Shown here: piece by piece, positions 45,034 to 54,100 of the stretch
Numbering within the stretch: the stretch's first letter is position 1
Layout of the letters: each line of letters begins with the position of its first letter
Assembly (NCBI GenBank): GCA_036386835.1
Contig: DASVUX010000011.1
Location: forward strand, 310,001 to 374,000
DNA length: 64,000 nt
Reading direction: 5' to 3'
From: 2-12-FULL-35-15 sp036386835
GTDB taxonomy: Bacteria > Bacteroidota > Bacteroidia > 2-12-FULL-35-15
The notes under the pieces: generated by a model
Database searches by the model: none
The model's input: the letters and a program-made list of their open reading frames with translations, nothing else
What the model was told of the DNA's origin: nothing
Program-made: the position numbers and the translations under genes

Positions 45034-46035
45034 ATGACATCGAATGACAATAAGACTTTTATAGAACAGGCAAATGAATTGATTAAAGTCAATGAAGAGC
45101 TCGCCTTCCAGAATTCAGAAAAGGAGAAAAGGGCTTCAGAGCTGCATTTGGCTAACCGGGAACTGCTTTATCAAAATGAGGAGAAAGAGAAACGTGCAGC
45201 TGAATTGATTATCGCCAATAAGGAACTTCTTTTTCAAAATGAAGAGAAAGAGAAACGTGCAGCTGAACTGAAAATCGCAAACATAGAACTTGCTTATCAA
45301 AATGAAGAAAAAGAAAAGCGGGCGGCTGAATTGGTCTTGATAAATAAGGAGCTTTCGAGCCAGAAAAAGCAGCTTGAAGATTTTTGTAACATCATTTCCC
45401 ATAATCTTCGCGCCCCCCTTGTAAATATTTCTATGCTTGTAGATTTTATAACGGAAAGCAATGATGAAGCTGAGCAGTTGTTATTGAGAGAGAAGTTAAC
45501 CATCGCCAGCAACAATCTTAATGAGGTTTTTAATGAATTGGTAGAATCCCTCCAGGTTAAACAGGATCTGGATATAATTTCAGAGAAGTTATCATTCCAG
45601 GAGTACCTGTATAAGGCATGTGACGGCCTCCAGGGACAAATCAGTAAGTCACAGGCAATCATAGATGTTGATTTCAACGATGCCCCCCTGGTCAACTTTC
45701 CCGATCAATATTTAAAAAGCATATTTCATAATTTCATAAGTAATTCATTAAAATACCAGTTTCCGGGAAGGCAGCTGATCATCAAAGTAAAAACTACGCG
45801 GAAAAATCAGAGCATCATCCTTTCAGTTGAAGACAATGGGTTGGGAATTGATCTTGCAAGGCATACGGACAACTTATTTAAGATAAGGAAGGTGTTCCAC
45901 TTGCATCCCGATGCCAAGGGCTTCGGCTTGTTTATCACCAAAACCCAGGTGGAAGCCCTCGGGGGAAAAATCTGGGCTGAAAGTGTTGTGGACGTTGGAA
46001 GTACCTTTTTTGTTGAATTTGTAAATCAATCATAA
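45034..46035 (+). CDS. Soluble sensor histidine kinase with tandem-repeat coiled coil
   Basis: The 333-residue product has no membrane helix. Residues 26-109 are four copies of a 21-residue unit (QNEEKEKRAAEL...ANKELLF), forming a coiled-coil signalling helix. The kinase core follows: DHp with the phospho-acceptor His in NIISHNLRAPLVN (near 122), N box FHNFISNSLKYQ (near 234), G1 VEDNGLGID and G2 KGFGLFITKTQVEALGGKIWAES. No PAS, GAF or other sensor domain remains, so input must come through the coiled coil or a partner. Its stop overlaps the start of the response regulator gene by 1 nt (TAATG). Confidence 0.92.
   Translation: MTSNDNKTFIEQANELIKVNEELAFQNSEKEKRASELHLANRELLYQNEEKEKRAAELIIANKELLFQNEEKEKRAAELKIANIELAYQNEEKEKRAAELVLINKELSSQKKQLEDFCNIISHNLRAPLVNISMLVDFITESNDEAEQLLLREKLTIASNNLNEVFNELVESLQVKQDLDIISEKLSFQEYLYKACDGLQGQISKSQAIIDVDFNDAPLVNFPDQYLKSIFHNFISNSLKYQFPGRQLIIKVKTTRKNQSIILSVEDNGLGIDLARHTDNLFKIRKVFHLHPDAKGFGLFITKTQVEALGGKIWAESVVDVGSTFFVEFVNQS
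45109..45360 (+). repeat. Four tandem 63-bp repeats in the kinase coiled coil
   Basis: Each unit codes 21 residues, exactly three heptads, with the invariant core EKEKRA(A/S)EL. Copy-number change by whole units would keep both the reading frame and the heptad phase. Confidence 0.85.
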
Positions 46036-46433
46036 TGATAAAAATTAAGAACCTTTGGTTAATAGATGACGATGAGATCTTTGTTTTTCTCACAAAGAAA
46101 ACAATCTTAAAAACATCATTTGAAGGAAACGTTACCGTATTCACCAACGGGAAGCAGGCTCTCGATGCTCTTGTAAATAACAAAGGGAAGAACGAACTCT
46201 TACCCGGAGTGATATTCCTGGATCTTTCCATGCCGGTAATGGATGGATGGGGCTTCCTGGAAGAATTTATTTTAATGAAGCATAAATTTGAAGCACCAAT
46301 TACAATTTACATTGTATCCTCTTCTGTTTCACCTAATGAAATCATGCGGGCAAAAGGAATGTCAGAAGTCCTGGATTTTATTATCAAACCTGTTTCAAGG
46401 GAAAGGTTCATCGATATAATTCAAAACCTTTAA
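46035..46433 (+). CDS. Single-domain response regulator
   Basis: The 132-residue product is a lone receiver domain: acidic pocket in LIDDDEIF (about 8-15), phospho-acceptor Asp in VIFLDLSMPVMDGWGF (near 61), Thr/Ser switch in IYIVSSSVSP and Lys in FIIKPVSRERF (near 117). It has no output domain, as in CheY or Spo0F-like relays, so it must signal through protein contact or pass phosphate on. It is translationally coupled to the histidine kinase, which is surely its cognate donor. Confidence 0.93.
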   Translation: MIKIKNLWLIDDDEIFVFLTKKTILKTSFEGNVTVFTNGKQALDALVNNKGKNELLPGVIFLDLSMPVMDGWGFLEEFILMKHKFEAPITIYIVSSSVSPNEIMRAKGMSEVLDFIIKPVSRERFIDIIQNL

Positions 46434-46641
46434 AGAAACACGTTGAATAGTCAATGGCCGTAAATAAAACAGCAGTCGGATCGAATATGGGTTTTGCCTG
46501 GCTTGACAGGTATTAAAAACATATAGGAAGCCTTGTATTGCTGCCGGACCATAGTACTCCGGTGTATTGGAGAAATAAGGTCTTTTACAAGATCTTCCGC
46601 TTCCGGCTTTATCATCCCAAAATTTTTCTTCAGCAGTTACT

Positions 46642-46680
46642 ATCCCTTATCCGTTTGAACGGATAAGGGATTTTTATTTT
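46642..46680 (+). terminator. Intrinsic terminator
   Basis: ATCCCTTATCCGTT pairs with AACGGATAAGGGAT, followed by TTTTATTTTT. It is about 210 nt past the response regulator stop and is the likely end of the two-component transcript. Confidence 0.8.
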
Positions 46681-47250
46681 TCAAATTCTTTTTGATCTTT
46701 TTGTTGTCACCAGAAATGCACAGTAGGGGCAATAATGGCAGTCCTATCTCTTATTCAATAGTATTCACTTGAATAGGTTTTTTTGCGAATACTAAACATT
46801 TCAGTAGGTTTTTGATATATTATATATAAGCATCAATGGCATAAGGAATAATAGGAATATAGGCATTACAACTCGACATATAATCTAATGGCTCGCCAAA
46901 TAACCATTCAAAATAATCATTGGCCCAGACGAGTGAAACAGAAAGTCAGTGGATCTAATTATACTGGTTTCCAAAAGTTTAACGGTATATGTACAAGTGT
47001 ACTTAATTGATGATTCCACAAGAAATAAACGAACTATAAGACTAATGCACGGATTCAACTTTTTCCGATTAGCGCCTCGCTCTACGATATACTGTAGTCA
47101 AGTACATTGAAGCATGATGGCTTAGTAATATTTAATAGATTCTCTATTAAACTTTTACTTTGCCTTCTCACTCAACCTGAGTCAAGAATCTATCAATATT
47201 TAAATATTAAAAATTGTGCGGAACGCAGAAACATTTAATAGGAAAAGGAT

Positions 47251-47304
47251 CTACCGAGACTCTTTGTGATGCGTTAGCATTACCACAAAGAGCGAGTTTC
47301 GTAG
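47251..47304. repeat. Imperfect inverted repeat downstream of the nuclease gene
   Basis: CTCTTTGTG (47260-47268) and CACAAAGAG (47284-47292) pair perfectly, with an inner ATGC/GCAT pair and outer CTAC/GTAG ends with gaps. There is no T run, so it is not a standard terminator. It lies 22 bp past the last gene of the exonuclease operon and may mark an element end. Confidence 0.5.
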
Positions 47305-47326
47305 AATAAAGTTATTTCAAAAAGCG

Positions 47327-48022
47327 CTATTCTATTTTCCAGATTCCACCGACATAAGGGGTTGGAAATTCCCTTGAAAGTGGTGAAATTTCCATACAAG
47401 TTGTAGTAATTTTATCCGGCAAAGTCAAGATACCGCTATCGTCCTTAGGCTTATAGTCAATGAGAAAAGAAGAGTAAATATTTTTGTAAGCAACTCCTGG
47501 TGAATTTTTTACATCAAATGTGCAAACCTCCTTAGCTTTGAATTTAAACCATTCAGTATAGAAACCTTCGGGGGCAGGTAGATCTTTACTAGTCCCACTG
47601 GGTCTTTTTGTGGCGATGCTTCGGAAAAACTGAATGAAATCGCTATGTTTTCCCGCCATAATAAAATAACAAGAGGTCTTTTTAGAATTTGCAATAAGAT
47701 GTAGTCGCATTAAATCGTTAAATATTCTTTTTTGCTCCGTCTCATATTTAGTATTCTGTCTAGAAATTTTAAACTCAAAAGCGCTTTCAATTTGTTTTTT
47801 TGAAGCGTCAGTTGTAATAAGATCTATCTGTCGCTTTTTTAAGTCCGGATGTGAGTATTCGAGTTGAATTTGAGTTAAGGGTATCTCCAATCCACTCAGA
47901 TAATCGGCAATGGGATATTTGAGAGAAGACTCATCTATCATGAAATTTCTTCCTATTCTGTCCTGGTAGCTTAAATAGTATGTTGCCGAATGAATTAATT
48001 TATTGTAGTCAATGGGAATCAT
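47327..48022 (-). CDS. Predicted PD-(D/E)XK-type nuclease
   Basis: The 231-residue product shows the order of active-site residues of the restriction-endonuclease fold: an N-terminal Glu in MIDESSLKYPIADYL (near 31), Asp in KKRQIDLITTD (near 66), and the ExK in ESAFEFKISRQ (about 82-84), then a helix with Gln/Glu (KYETEQKRIFNDLMRL). I do not recognise the exact family. It ends the minus-strand operon, overlapping the 81-residue gene by 4 nt, directly after exonuclease VII genes, which suggests a joint role in DNA cutting and processing. Alternative: a fold relative that lost activity. Confidence 0.6.
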   Translation of the reverse strand: MIPIDYNKLIHSATYYLSYQDRIGRNFMIDESSLKYPIADYLSGLEIPLTQIQLEYSHPDLKKRQIDLITTDASKKQIESAFEFKISRQNTKYETEQKRIFNDLMRLHLIANSKKTSCYFIMAGKHSDFIQFFRSIATKRPSGTSKDLPAPEGFYTEWFKFKAKEVCTFDVKNSPGVAYKNIYSSFLIDYKPKDDSGILTLPDKITTTCMEISPLSREFPTPYVGGIWKIE

Positions 48023-48264
48023 AGATGATGTATTTCGGGATTAAATTCAATTTTTTCCATGTTATTAATTCCTTTTATTATTACTCTAATCCATGGATTA
48101 TCCATATTTGCATCAATGAATTCATTATATCCTTCATGTCCAACATAATGATGTACTGCATCATTTAGGTGTTTTACTGGGTCGCCTGATCCTGTATAAT
48201 ATAAAATTCCCACTTTTATTCTTTTATTTGTGGTTTCTGCTTCTTGGTAAATTATGTCTTCCAT
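48019..48264 (-). CDS. 81-residue protein of unknown function
   Basis: The product (MEDIIYQEAETTNKRIKVGILYYTG...) is a small acidic soluble protein with one beta-rich half and a Gly-Tyr-Asn central region (HHYVGHEGYNEFIDANMDN). No family recognised. It overlaps the nuclease gene by 4 nt and lies 20 nt past xseB, so it belongs to the same operon and may be an accessory or inhibitor of the nuclease (inference from position only). Confidence 0.6.
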   Translation of the reverse strand: MEDIIYQEAETTNKRIKVGILYYTGSGDPVKHLNDAVHHYVGHEGYNEFIDANMDNPWIRVIIKGINNMEKIEFNPEIHHL

Positions 48265-48284
48265 GTTTTTCGAAGGTATGGTTG

Positions 48285-48497
48285 TTAAGAATTCGGAGTT
48301 GTCTTCGTCTCCATTTGTTTAATGATATTATTCACCTCTTGTTCTGTTGAGCGAAGTTTCGTTTGGCAAAATGTGATTAACTGGGCTGCACGTTTTACTT
48401 TTTCAGCGAGAACATCTACTGAAACAGATTCATTTTCGATTTCTGCTGCAATTGTTTTTAGTTCGGCATAAGCCTGCTCATAAGTCAGATTTTCCAT
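48285..48497 (-). CDS. xseB: Exodeoxyribonuclease VII small subunit
   Basis: The 70-residue product MENLTYEQAYAELKTIAAEIENESVSVDVLAEKVKRAAQL (in part) matches XseB: N-terminal LTYEQAYAEL, the central V-DxLAEKVKRA helix turn and a terminal coiled helix. XseB subunits decorate the XseA catalytic subunit to form exonuclease VII, which degrades single-stranded DNA to oligonucleotides. The start overlaps the xseA end by 20 nt. Its A+T-rich sequence and neighbours suggest an accessory copy rather than the housekeeping one (inference). Confidence 0.85.
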   Translation of the reverse strand: MENLTYEQAYAELKTIAAEIENESVSVDVLAEKVKRAAQLITFCQTKLRSTEQEVNNIIKQMETKTTPNS

Positions 48498-48957
48498 CTT
48501 TTTTGTTTTTAGTTAATACCTTCGTATTGATTTCGTACTCTTCCATGGTAACTAGAAGTTCTCCTCCAGGAATTATACTTGCTGAATCTTTTAGTATTTT
48601 TCCTTTTTGTGAAACAATTGCAAAACCTTTACGAAGAATATTTTTGGGACTCATCAATTTGACCATTGTTGTAAAGGCATTCAAATAGTTCCCCTGCCGG
48701 GTTATAAATTTGCCAGTGAATACTTTCAGATTACTTGTTAAATTGATGAGATCCTTTTGCTTACTAGAGGTTATAATCAGGGGTTTTGAAAGTAACTGGT
48801 TTAATAACGAAACTAAATTTGTTTGACGGTTATAAAGAATAGTCTTAGTCTTATTTATAATAACTTGGTTAAATATATTCAATCGTTCTGTATAATGACT
48901 CAGGAGTGTCCTGCTTTTATTAATGATCGTGATATTAGCAGCATTTATTCTTTGCAT
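48478..48957 (-). pseudogene. xseA: Exodeoxyribonuclease VII large subunit, C-terminal part
   Basis: The frame codes the coiled-coil and C-terminal part of XseA, ending with the diagnostic SPKNILRKGFAIVSQKGKILKDSASIIPGGELLVTM blocks. In this frame the sequence can be followed upstream (NLVIKTQQLLSNS before the first Met) to the place where the N-terminal part stops, so both were one gene. It is separated from the N-terminal part by a one-base frameshift in an A run near 48997-49001. It overlaps xseB. Confidence 0.8.
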
Positions 48958-48989
48958 TGAATTACTTAATAGCTGTTGTGTCTTAATTA

Positions 48990-49913
48990 CTAAGTTCTTT
49001 TGAAGAACTGAATAGAATCCTCAAAAGCTCTGTTATGTGAGATGATAAATTCTGCTGCCTTTGTTGGTGTTTTGGTACTAGTGTGAACCATTAAATCAAC
49101 AACACTGACATCCTTATGGTGACCTAATCCAGTGATTATCGGTATTGGAAAGCGTGCAACCGCACGTGCTAGATTGTATGTATCGAAAACCAAGAAATCC
49201 GTTTTAGCCCCGCCACCTCTTATTATTACTACACAATCATATTTGGTGCTATTTTGAAACACAAAAACGAGTTTGTTTACTAATTCCTTTTCTGCTTCCA
49301 TCCCTTGCACTGAGGATTGGTAAATATCGATGGCAAACTTATAGTGGAACTGATTATTAGTTATAGTATGAGTGAAATCGGTGTAACCTTCTGAATTGGG
49401 AGAACCTATGATTGCTATGTTTTGGATAACTGCATTAAGCTTTATCGCTTTGTTTTTTGTAAAATATTCTTCACCTATTTTCTTTATTGAGTCAGGATTC
49501 TCCTTAACTAATCTTTCTAGTGTTTCCCTGCGTTGTTTTTCTAAGTTACCAAGGGTGAATGATGAGTCAATATCAAGTAATACAAGCTGCAATCCAAAGG
49601 CACTTTGATATTCAACTTTAACCTTAACTAAAACCTGAACCCCATTTGTAAAAACTTGGCCAGTGTCCTTTTCAAATAGCTTTATACACTGCGATCCAGA
49701 TTGCCAGGAAACGCCTTTAACTTTAGCGACAGGATCCATTTCCCCCTCAACCTTTTCAATAAATTCAAAGTAATGTCGATCATTATTAGGATAAAATTTA
49801 TGAGTTGAGATCTCGGCAACTATCCAATAGAATTCTGATCCAAAAGTATTCTTAATGGCTTCTTCAACCTTTTTGGTAAGGTCGGATAATTTTATATGTT
49901 GTATTTTCATCAA
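48990..49913 (-). pseudogene. xseA: Exodeoxyribonuclease VII large subunit, N-terminal part
   Basis: The 307-residue part has the OB-fold (YWIVAEISTHKFYPNNDRHYFEFIEK; about 28-53) and the catalytic core: IAIIGSPNSEGYTDF (about 168-182), VVIIRGGGAKTDFLVFD (about 227-243), PIITGLGHHKDVSVVD and the TPTKAAEF block, all typical of XseA. It ends early at RT followed by stops; adding one A to the AAAA run near 49000 restores the C-terminal frame. The OB part is unusual compared with housekeeping XseA. First gene of the operon; no clear -7 box was found in the 101 bp upstream. Confidence 0.8.
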
Positions 49914-50014
49914 TAGCTATTCGCTTTTGTGTGAACGCCACTGAAAACTTAGTCTAAATAAAGACCTCAACTCTTATCCAATAGGGCTTTATCAAAGTAA
50001 TAAAATCTATTTAA

Positions 50015-50434
50015 CTACTTAACAGGTTTAGTCTTTGCTGCTTCTGCAGTGATAACAATACTTTGCACTTCAGACACTAAAGTTGTTTGTTTACCGCCAC
50101 TTATTCGGGATGCCAAACTAAACAATGTATCGCCATGTAAAGTTACCGTATCAAAGTATGCTTTTGTTTGGGATCCATCTTTTTTAGTGAATATTATTTG
50201 AGTGTTTTTGTCAGTAGATAACAAAACTTCCTTTCCATTCTTATCGATACACTTTACTTGTTCTAAATTATTTGATGAATATTTTACTAATGAATATTTA
50301 GCGTTTATATTCTTTCCGTCTTTTTTTTCTTCGGTCAATTGTTCTTGGAGACTAGTTGGTGTAATTGTGTATTTGGAACAGGATATAATTACTACGCTTA
50401 GTAGGGAGATTACAAAGATGCTTTTCAATTTCAT
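50015..50434 (-). CDS. Small lipoprotein, last gene of the toxin operon
   Basis: The 139-residue product has a lipoprotein signal (MKLKSIFVISLLSVVIISC) and a mature beta-rich domain (KYSLVKYSSNN, IIFTKKDGSQTKAYFDTVTLHGDTLFSL), ending in a Lys-rich tail. No family recognised. It lies 17 nt past the 225-residue lipoprotein and could be a second immunity protein or an envelope accessory (inference from position). Confidence 0.6.
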   Translation of the reverse strand: MKLKSIFVISLLSVVIISCSKYTITPTSLQEQLTEEKKDGKNINAKYSLVKYSSNNLEQVKCIDKNGKEVLLSTDKNTQIIFTKKDGSQTKAYFDTVTLHGDTLFSLASRISGGKQTTLVSEVQSIVITAEAAKTKPVK

Positions 50435-50451
50435 TTTATCTGGTTTTCAAG

Positions 50452-51129
50452 TTAAAAACGTTTAAACATTACTCTATTTTTCCTTATTGGAAGAGCGAAG
50501 TACTGGTTTAATTTCTTAGCAAAGGAGTTTGTCACGGAATCAGGTTTACAGTGGTAGTGTTCGAATATATAATTATCATAAGAGGAATTAGGAAATACTT
50601 TGTTATAATTGGTTTTAATTTTTATTCCCAATACATATCTAACTTTTTTGTCACTTAACAGCTTTAATGAGGAGTCATTAATTGAATAAGTTTTCTCATT
50701 ATCGAATAATTTAAATCCAGAGATGGAAATATACATATCTGTTAAATTATCATGATAGAGGGAGTGTGTAACTAGAGTGCTGTTTTTAATTTCATAATAT
50801 CCCCAATAAATTACAGGTCTTTCATAGGGGTCGGGATTTTGGCATAACTCTTCTAATAAAATGGGATCTTTCTTGTGATTCGATTCAAAAAAAAGATGAT
50901 TCGAATAAAAGTAAATAAAGTCATGATTATAATACGGTTTCTCGTTATAATAGTAACCATCAAACTTTAATGTATCTTTAGAATTGTAACTCAATTGAAT
51001 TCTTGCTTTTTCTGCGTATGATATTGGCATATAATATTTGTCGTTACAACTCATCAGAATTAGCCCTAGTATCAGAAAGCCGAAAGTCTTATTTTTCCTA
51101 CCAAGGGCTATGAGGAGTAGCTTTGTCAT
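50452..51129 (-). CDS. Candidate immunity lipoprotein overlapping the RHS toxin gene
   Basis: The 225-residue product begins MTKLLLIALGRKNKTFGFLILGLILMSC, a lipoprotein-type signal with a longer basic N-region. The mature part is rich in Tyr, Phe, His and Asn (YYYNEKPYYNHDFIYFYSNHLFFES). No family recognised. It overlaps the 3' end of the polymorphic toxin gene by 32 nt; in RHS toxin loci the immunity gene is normally directly downstream, so this is the best immunity candidate. A membrane-anchored immunity protein would suit a toxin acting in the periplasm or on membranes. Confidence 0.6.
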   Translation of the reverse strand: MTKLLLIALGRKNKTFGFLILGLILMSCNDKYYMPISYAEKARIQLSYNSKDTLKFDGYYYNEKPYYNHDFIYFYSNHLFFESNHKKDPILLEELCQNPDPYERPVIYWGYYEIKNSTLVTHSLYHDNLTDMYISISGFKLFDNEKTYSINDSSLKLLSDKKVRYVLGIKIKTNYNKVFPNSSYDNYIFEHYHCKPDSVTNSFAKKLNQYFALPIRKNRVMFKRF

Positions 51130-54100
51130 AATAATATAAACTTGGGCTATAATTTATATACTCAAACCAAGGTGAATTACTAACGTGAGTATGTATAGCT
51201 CTATTCTGAACAAAATTACGAATCCCTTCATGACTTACTCCAATTTGATAGTTTTTATATCCAATATACACAGCTCCAAGTCGATAAGGATTGCCTTCAC
51301 AATATGTATCTTTGCAGCTCAAGTCATTTGTAGGCTCGTTCGACCCAATAATGTATCTATAATGATTTTTATTAGAGTTAGGATTTCCTGTAATAAGTTT
51401 AAGCCCAGCCGAATATTCTTTATAAGAGACTTGTAATGATGCCGTTCTATACCTATCCTGACCATCGCCAGTTCCTTTGAACATGTCATTTTCAGTGACA
51501 AGACTGAATTCACCAGCTCTAAAACCGACACCGCCAATTCTCTGAGAAGTTTCGCTAGATTCTGCAAAATTAGTTGAGCGAACAATTATGCCAAAATCAT
51601 CCTTACCAACTTCGACTTGTGCAACAGCCTTTATGGATTGCCCTGGTAACTTAGTGACTTCCGAAAATTTTCCAGTTGAAGCGCTAATATCAGCACCAAC
51701 TGAAACATAATATCCATTATCCAGTTGCCCTGTGTATTGGATTGAGGCATCGATCGAAGGGGAGAATCCTGCAGGACTGAATGCTCCCATGGATGCAGAA
51801 ACAGTGTAATTATTATATGAAGCAATAGTAACAGGTGGCGCAATTATACTTACGGCTGCATTTCCAATCATCGATGCAACATATGCTCCAACAGCTGCTC
51901 CTCCACCCATGGTATTATATCCGAGCCATGCCATGCCGGCACCTACTACACCAGCCCATATACCACGTGTACTGACATCATTATTTTTTATGCAATAACT
52001 TGCGTAGCCAATTACAAATCCCGCTGCGGCTACGGCTAAATCGTCATATCCCCACCAATAACCACTCGGGTCAGTATACCGAACAGGATTATTCACCACG
52101 TAACTATATCTATTAAAGCTTTGTGAATTTTCGGGTTCCTGTACATAATTATCTGGACTAAGCATTCTCGCAATTAAAGGGTCGTAACAACGGCCATTCA
52201 TGTTAATAAGCGCAAATTCATTTAGGTGCTCATGGCCGGTAAATCCTCTATATACCCAATCTGGGTTAGCAACAGACGATGAATACGACCAATTCGCTGG
52301 ATTTCGCGGGTTTCCCCAAGCATCAAAATTCTGTTCTGCTATAACATTTCCTGCATCATCTGTGATTTCAGTAATTGATCCTAAGTGATCTTTGTGAATA
52401 TAGTATGTGTGAGCGTTACCGTTTTCAATAACATAGATAGCACCTAAACCACCACCACAATTAATGTAATGAAGTTCTTGGGTCGAAGAACTTGTTACCG
52501 TTTTTTCATAGCCGCTAGTATAGTATCGTGTGTAGACTAGAGTTCCTTGATATTTTAATTCTGTTTTAACGCGTTCATAGTCCGCGCCATAAATCAAGTT
52601 TAGTTCATAATCACCATCAATTATTTGTTCTAACTTGTTAAAAGGAGTATAGCTGGAAGTTTGGGTGAAAAACCCTAGGTTGGGATCTGGATGTGAAACA
52701 TTAACTACAGCGTTAGTTTTGGTGGCATCGTAAGTATATGTTCCAACATCAGATTTAGAAGTAATGTTTCCATTTGGAGAGTAGTTTATATCAATATAAG
52801 GTTGACCTATAACATGAGTCGATGTCAATCTATTAAGATTATCATAGGTGAAGTTTTCTGTTAAATTGCGAATGTTATCTCTTCTCAGGTTAATATTGCC
52901 GGTTTGTAAATTAGGATCTATTTCATAATCTTGTATTAAAATTCCAGCACCTGTTTCAGCGATAATGTGGTTTAAATTTCCATACGCGTCAAATGTTCTC
53001 TGGGTATTAATACCATTGCCATATATGAAATTAGTTACTTGCTGATATTCATTTATGCCCTGTAATTCATATATTATTTGGCTCGTGGAGGCATCTTTAA
53101 TTTTTGTTAAAATACTATTGGAATCATATTCTTTCAATATTTTAAATCCTGAAGGATAAGTAACTTCGGAGAGATTATTATTAGAGTTGTAATTGTAAGA
53201 AGTAGTAAATGCTTGCCCACTGATAGATTCAGTAAATGATTTCGTTCTTCCTAAAGGGTCGTAAGTGAATTCCTGAGTGGTTCCGTTGGCGGCAATAATT
53301 TTTTTGATTGCATTTTTCCCGTTCCCTGTGGTTACATATGAGTAAGTGGTAGTGCCGTCGGGACCACTTCGTTGAACTACTCTTCCCATTTGGTCATATT
53401 GCATGTTATATGTAGCAGAATTTGCATTCGTTTGAGAAATCAATTCACCAAATCCATTATAATCATATAGGGTAATTCCTGCGTTTAAATCGGTCAATTT
53501 GCTTTGCTGGCCCATATTATCATATTCCATTGTCGAAGTGGTTATTCCTAAAGTATTAATACTTTTAGTATTTCCATCACTAGTGTAATTATAGAGGATG
53601 TCACCAGCATTATCAGAGACTTTAACAAGTTTACCTGAGGCATCGAAGGTTTGACTTTTAGATTCTCCGGAAGGGAGCGTGATTGTTGTAGTCGTTTCGC
53701 CATTTAAAACGCTGTAGTTATATAATGTGTTGCCTATTGAGTTACTCTTTTTCGTTATGCGTTTATATTTATCATATTCAATTAAGGTTGTTATTCCTGG
53801 TAATAGGCCATTACTCGGTCCTTCTGTTTGAGCAACTACCCCATTTGGAAAGTATTTAGTTTTAGTAATTATGTTTTGATTGAAGTCCTCCACACTTGTT
53901 TTAACTGGAATTCCTCCATAGGTATACCAAACCTTCTTATCTGGTTGAGTCGGATGTTTTAACCACGTATAAAAGGTGGAATTAGGAACCCCTCCTGTTA
54001 ACGCCCAATCGACAATGGACTCGGCTGCAATTCCATCTGCTGAAATTGTTTTAATTAACCTACCGAGCGAATTGTATTCATACGTTGTTTCTAAACCATC

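Larger units (their letters stand above)
46434..47326. other. A+T-rich non-coding stretch at the island edge (893 bp)
   Basis: It holds a terminator hairpin (46642-46680) and an inverted repeat (47251-47304). The longest tempting frame is 40 codons near 46889 (MARQITIQNNHWPRR...), with no promoter or recognisable motif. Base composition drops toward that of the island on its right. Confidence 0.4.
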
